From Candidatus Cloacimonadota bacterium (GTDB taxonomy: Bacteria; Cloacimonadota; Cloacimonadia; Cloacimonadales; TCS61), in NCBI GenBank assembly GCA_018654125.1, contig JABIME010000215.1, positions 1-8,521 of the forward strand: 8,521 nt of DNA, read 5' to 3'. The notes under the pieces are model-generated. The model saw only the letters and a list, made by a program, of their open reading frames with translations, was not told where the DNA came from and searched no databases. Positions 6,096-8,521 of the stretch are shown here, piece by piece. Numbering within the stretch: the first letter of the stretch is position 1; every line of letters begins with the position of its first letter. Both the position numbers and the translations under genes were made by a program.

Positions 6096-6706
6096 TCTGC
6101 CAAATCACCATTCATATCAGCTTCCGAACCTGAAGGTATTCTTTCTGGATCTTTAAAGAAAAGTTGTTCTAATCTTGCATTAACATATTCTACAATACTA
6201 AAGCTAACTCCAAGAGTTATCATTATTTTTAAGCCATTCAAAAAGTAAATTAGAACGTATGAACCTTCAATTGGTTTTTTGATTAATATATGTAAAATCA
6301 AATGAACGATGACATAGCCAAATGCTTCAAGAATGCTGAACATAATATTTCGAACATATTTGAACCTGAACCATGTAAATTTAAAGATAACTGAATATGT
6401 AATAAACAACATAAAAGAGTATAAGAAAATTTGGAACACTCCGCCAATCTGCTCATTCAATGAAGTTTTCCTCATTAAATATGTAAATATACTTGATATG
6501 AAAATAACAACAATTAGTATATCATAACTTTTTAAATATTTTAAACAAAAGAAGATGAAACTTCCCAAAATTGAGAATATTAAAAACTGAAAACCATATC
6601 CATTTAGATCAAAAATATTTTCACCAAAAACAGAACCTATCAAAAAGCTCATAGACATTGATATCATTAACAGTAATATAAGAAAAACTATTTTTTGAAA
6701 ATTCAT
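6092..6706 (-). CDS. Six-helix integral membrane protein, function unknown
   Basis: A 204-residue protein from ATG 6706. AGGAG (6714-6718) lies 7 nt upstream; the longer frame from 6742 would begin inside the preceding gene and add 12 residues without a suitable site, so 6706 is preferred. Six hydrophobic segments are seen at about 6-27, 38-55, 61-78, 88-109, 121-142 and 150-172, then a polar tail (178-204) rich in acidic residues. I recognise no family and no catalytic motif. It begins 10 nt after the stop of the outer-membrane barrel gene, with its Shine-Dalgarno overlapping that stop, so the two are probably co-translated. An inner-membrane partner of the barrel is possible but unproven. 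Its stop codon overlaps the stop of the convergent nucleoside kinase gene. Confidence 0.85.
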   Translation of the reverse strand: MNFQKIVFLILLLMISMSMSFLIGSVFGENIFDLNGYGFQFLIFSILGSFIFFCLKYLKSYDILIVVIFISSIFTYLMRKTSLNEQIGGVFQIFLYSFMLFITYSVIFKFTWFRFKYVRNIMFSILEAFGYVIVHLILHILIKKPIEGSYVLIYFLNGLKIMITLGVSFSIVEYVNARLEQLFFKDPERIPSGSEADMNGDLAD

Positions 6707-6713
6707 ATGTACT

Positions 6714-6718
6714 CTCCT
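6714..6718 (-). promoter_or_regulatory. Ribosome binding site fused to the upstream stop codon
   Basis: TTAGGAGAG on the minus strand: the TAG stop of the barrel gene (6717-6719) shares bases with AGGAG, 7 nt before ATG at 6706. This points to translational coupling. Confidence 0.75.
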
Positions 6719-8426
6719 AATTGATAAAGATCCAATGCACATTAAAGTTAAAATGTGTTCCTGGGTGATCTGAATTAGTAAACATTACATTATTATTTGT
6801 TAAATTTATTGCATCCACACTGATCTCGAATCTATCTGTAAGTTGAATTTTAAGATATGCATCAAAATTTTGGGAATCGTTTCTAAAAATAACTTCCAGA
6901 TCATCTAAAGTGTAAGAATATTTAGAATGGTAAATATGTTTAACACCAAGTTTTATAGCATTATTATATTTTAAATGATAAATCAGCTCTAGTTTCCCAG
7001 ATATCTGCCACTCTGGGTATCTCATAACATCAGTATTATTCTCAACACGATATGTTGTCTTCTCATTTCTTACCCATAGACCATATAGAATTCCAACATT
7101 TTTTGTTAATCCCAAATTTACAGTGCTCTCTAAATAATGATAATTGCCATTGAAATCCTCTACGTGATGTTGTCCTATTATTGCTTTCAAATTTATTATG
7201 GGAGAGTCAATAAAGACTCCACCACCAACATTAGACCTTGATTCTTTTCGTGGATATATAACTAAAGGATTTGCAAAGTATTCATTTGATTTTGTAGTAA
7301 ATTCACCTAAGACATTAAAACTATTAGAAAGTTTTTTTATAAGTTCAGTATCAAATTGGAAATTATTCTCATCTTGGTAAAACGCAGTATTTCCAATATT
7401 GAATCCAAAAATATTTGATTCATGATCACCTGAAAAAATATAATACTTATTATCAGTCAAAACAGTTTGCATTGTGTCAGGATTTGAATAGCTATCAATT
7501 TCAATATCTTCAGATACAAATTCGTATGAAACATCTATAAAATGATTTGGGGTTTGGAATTTCTTTTTTGCTAAAACCTGTAGAAGATTTCTTTCTTTAC
7601 TAAATACTTCACCCATTTCATAATCATTTTGTTTATATTTGAATCCAACATTCAGAATTTCATTTTCTACAGTAATGGAATATTCCTTTTCTTCATTTAT
7701 AGTTGATTGAAAAGGATGTTGGTAGCCATTAATATGCTTTTCACCTGGAAGTGCTTGATCTATAAAACTGTTATCGAAATGGATTTTAGAAAACCCAAGA
7801 TCATATGATAAATGTAAATGAAAATTTTGAGATGCTTCATCTTCAAAGCCAAGCCATTTTCCTTTCTCACCTAAGAAATCGAGTTGCATGTTAAAGTTTG
7901 GAATTCCAAATATCTTTCCCTTCATAAGTGATACCGATATGTTGTTCATATCTATATCACCGAGACCCATATACGTTTCAGTGATTGCAACGGGAAGAGA
8001 ATATCTTAATGAATTGTAAAAAATATTTCCTCTTTTGTATATAGTATTGTAAAAATTTTGATTATTTTGGAGAATTTGTAAGTTACCTAGTGCAAAAGGT
8101 ATTTCTGAGAATCCATTTTTTTTAATGCGAACATTCAGATCAAATGGTGAACTTAAATGAAAATTCTCATTATAAATTAAATGTGGTATAAAAAACTCAT
8201 CTTCCATTTCTCTTTTGTCAACCAAGAAATTATTCATTTCAATTAATAGTAATCTGGGATCTATATTTTCTTTTAAAGAATCAATATCTGCTTCAATATT
8301 TAATGAATCTATTACTTCAACCTGAACTGGCTGACTATCTTGAACTGTGTTCTCTACAATGTCTGACTGCGCCCAAATGCTAGTTGCCAAACAAATAATT
8401 AGCAGGATTATTCCAATACTTTTCAT
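6717..8426 (-). CDS. Predicted outer-membrane beta-barrel protein (TonB-receptor/porin-like C-terminus)
   Basis: A 569-residue protein from ATG 8426. That ATG overlaps the stop of the upstream gene as ATGA and has AAAGG 6 nt before it; ATG 8432 would have no spacing. Residues 1-18 or so form a signal peptide (MKS, Ile/Leu core, ending SIWA-Q). A polar, acidic linker follows to about residue 60. The rest is rich in alternating hydrophobic/polar strands with Tyr, Phe and Asn, and ends FNFNVHWIFIN with an aromatic final strand. The stretch before it (FDAYLKIQLTDRFEIS, then DAINLTNNN) resembles the last hairpins of TonB-dependent receptors. No plug domain or TonB box is evident, so it is more likely a porin-like or structural barrel. 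The substrate is unknown. It sits in an operon between a possible sugar-nucleotide enzyme and a six-helix membrane protein. Confidence 0.75.
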   Translation of the reverse strand: MKSIGIILLIICLATSIWAQSDIVENTVQDSQPVQVEVIDSLNIEADIDSLKENIDPRLLLIEMNNFLVDKREMEDEFFIPHLIYNENFHLSSPFDLNVRIKKNGFSEIPFALGNLQILQNNQNFYNTIYKRGNIFYNSLRYSLPVAITETYMGLGDIDMNNISVSLMKGKIFGIPNFNMQLDFLGEKGKWLGFEDEASQNFHLHLSYDLGFSKIHFDNSFIDQALPGEKHINGYQHPFQSTINEEKEYSITVENEILNVGFKYKQNDYEMGEVFSKERNLLQVLAKKKFQTPNHFIDVSYEFVSEDIEIDSYSNPDTMQTVLTDNKYYIFSGDHESNIFGFNIGNTAFYQDENNFQFDTELIKKLSNSFNVLGEFTTKSNEYFANPLVIYPRKESRSNVGGGVFIDSPIINLKAIIGQHHVEDFNGNYHYLESTVNLGLTKNVGILYGLWVRNEKTTYRVENNTDVMRYPEWQISGKLELIYHLKYNNAIKLGVKHIYHSKYSYTLDDLEVIFRNDSQNFDAYLKIQLTDRFEISVDAINLTNNNVMFTNSDHPGTHFNFNVHWIFIN

Positions 8427-8521
8427 AACCATCCTTTATTTATATACCACTCATATGTTTTTTTAAAATTATTAATATATTCATCTTTAAATTCAATCTC
8501 TAATTTCTTACTGGTTTTAGA
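8423..8521 (-). CDS. 3' end of an upstream gene, possibly NAD-dependent sugar epimerase/dehydratase
   Basis: The last 32 codons of a frame entering from the right edge, stop TGA at 8423-8425, too short to stand out as an ORF. The tail contains FKDEYINNFKKTYEWYINK and ends GWL. The pattern hydrophobic-x2-F-x-KT-x-EWY followed by a Trp close to the end is typical of the C-terminus of extended short-chain sugar epimerases and dehydratases, but 32 residues cannot prove it. The ATGA overlap with the next start (8426) supports a real gene in one operon with the barrel protein. Confidence 0.55.
   Translation of the reverse strand, partial: SKTSKKLEIEFKDEYINNFKKTYEWYINKGWL

Noticed and set aside
6333..6527. 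A 64-codon plus-strand open frame
   Set aside because: It lies wholly antisense inside the six-helix membrane protein gene, has no Shine-Dalgarno and no recognisable protein features; it is a shadow of the AT-rich gene.
6707..6742. Twelve extra N-terminal residues for the six-helix protein (start at 6742)
   Set aside because: That start lies inside the preceding gene; ATG 6706 has AGGAG 7 nt upstream and begins directly with the first membrane segment.
7198..7380. A 60-codon plus-strand open frame
   Set aside because: It lies antisense inside the barrel gene, without a ribosome site or family features.
8382..8400. Possible lipobox (LIIC) in the signal peptide of the barrel protein
   Set aside because: Ile before the Cys does not fit the usual Gly/Ala/Ser at that position, and a normal cleavage site at SIWA-Q is present.

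Overview
The window is an AT-rich stretch of a bacterial chromosome. A secreted protein with PKD-like repeats, a predicted outer-membrane beta-barrel, a sigma-54-type regulator and a nucleoside kinase with an N-terminal TGS-like domain suggest a Gram-negative bacterium of the FCB group or a neighbouring candidate phylum (Cloacimonadota- or Delongbacteria-like). This placement is inferred from gene content and style; no phylogenetic marker is present. Nothing indicates a plasmid, prophage, transposon or CRISPR array, and no rRNA or tRNA gene was recognised.

Left part (1-3190, minus strand): an NtrC-family response regulator (1780-3123) lies just upstream of a large secreted protein (start at 1553, running off the left edge) with a signal peptide, a cadherin-like segment, a C-type-lectin-like domain and PKD-like repeats. 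The 226 bp between them carry a good sigma-54 (-24/-12) promoter reading into the secreted-protein gene. A near-palindrome, GACATAAGTGTC, lies about 165 bp upstream of the predicted transcription start. Almost the same 12-mer (GACATAAATGTC) overlaps the -35 box of the regulator's own promoter, and a degenerate third copy lies about 90 bp upstream of the sigma-54 start. The simplest reading is a local circuit in which the regulator controls its own gene from a sigma-70-like promoter and activates the surface lectin/PKD gene from a sigma-54 promoter. No sensor kinase is visible.

Middle (3191-6095): a YitT-family membrane protein (minus) ends in a clear intrinsic terminator. It is transcribed divergently from a plus-strand nucleoside/uridine kinase that starts with TTG behind a strong Shine-Dalgarno sequence.

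Right part (6092-8521, minus): the 3' end of a gene (possibly an NAD-dependent sugar epimerase/dehydratase, by its short C-terminus only) overlaps by ATGA the start of a predicted outer-membrane beta-barrel protein, followed 10 nt later by a six-helix membrane protein of unknown function. The three look like one translationally coupled operon. Its last stop codon overlaps the stop of the convergent kinase gene.

Four start sites are discussed or revised from Shine-Dalgarno spacing: YitT at 4253, kinase at 4446 (TTG), six-helix protein at 6706, barrel at 8426.
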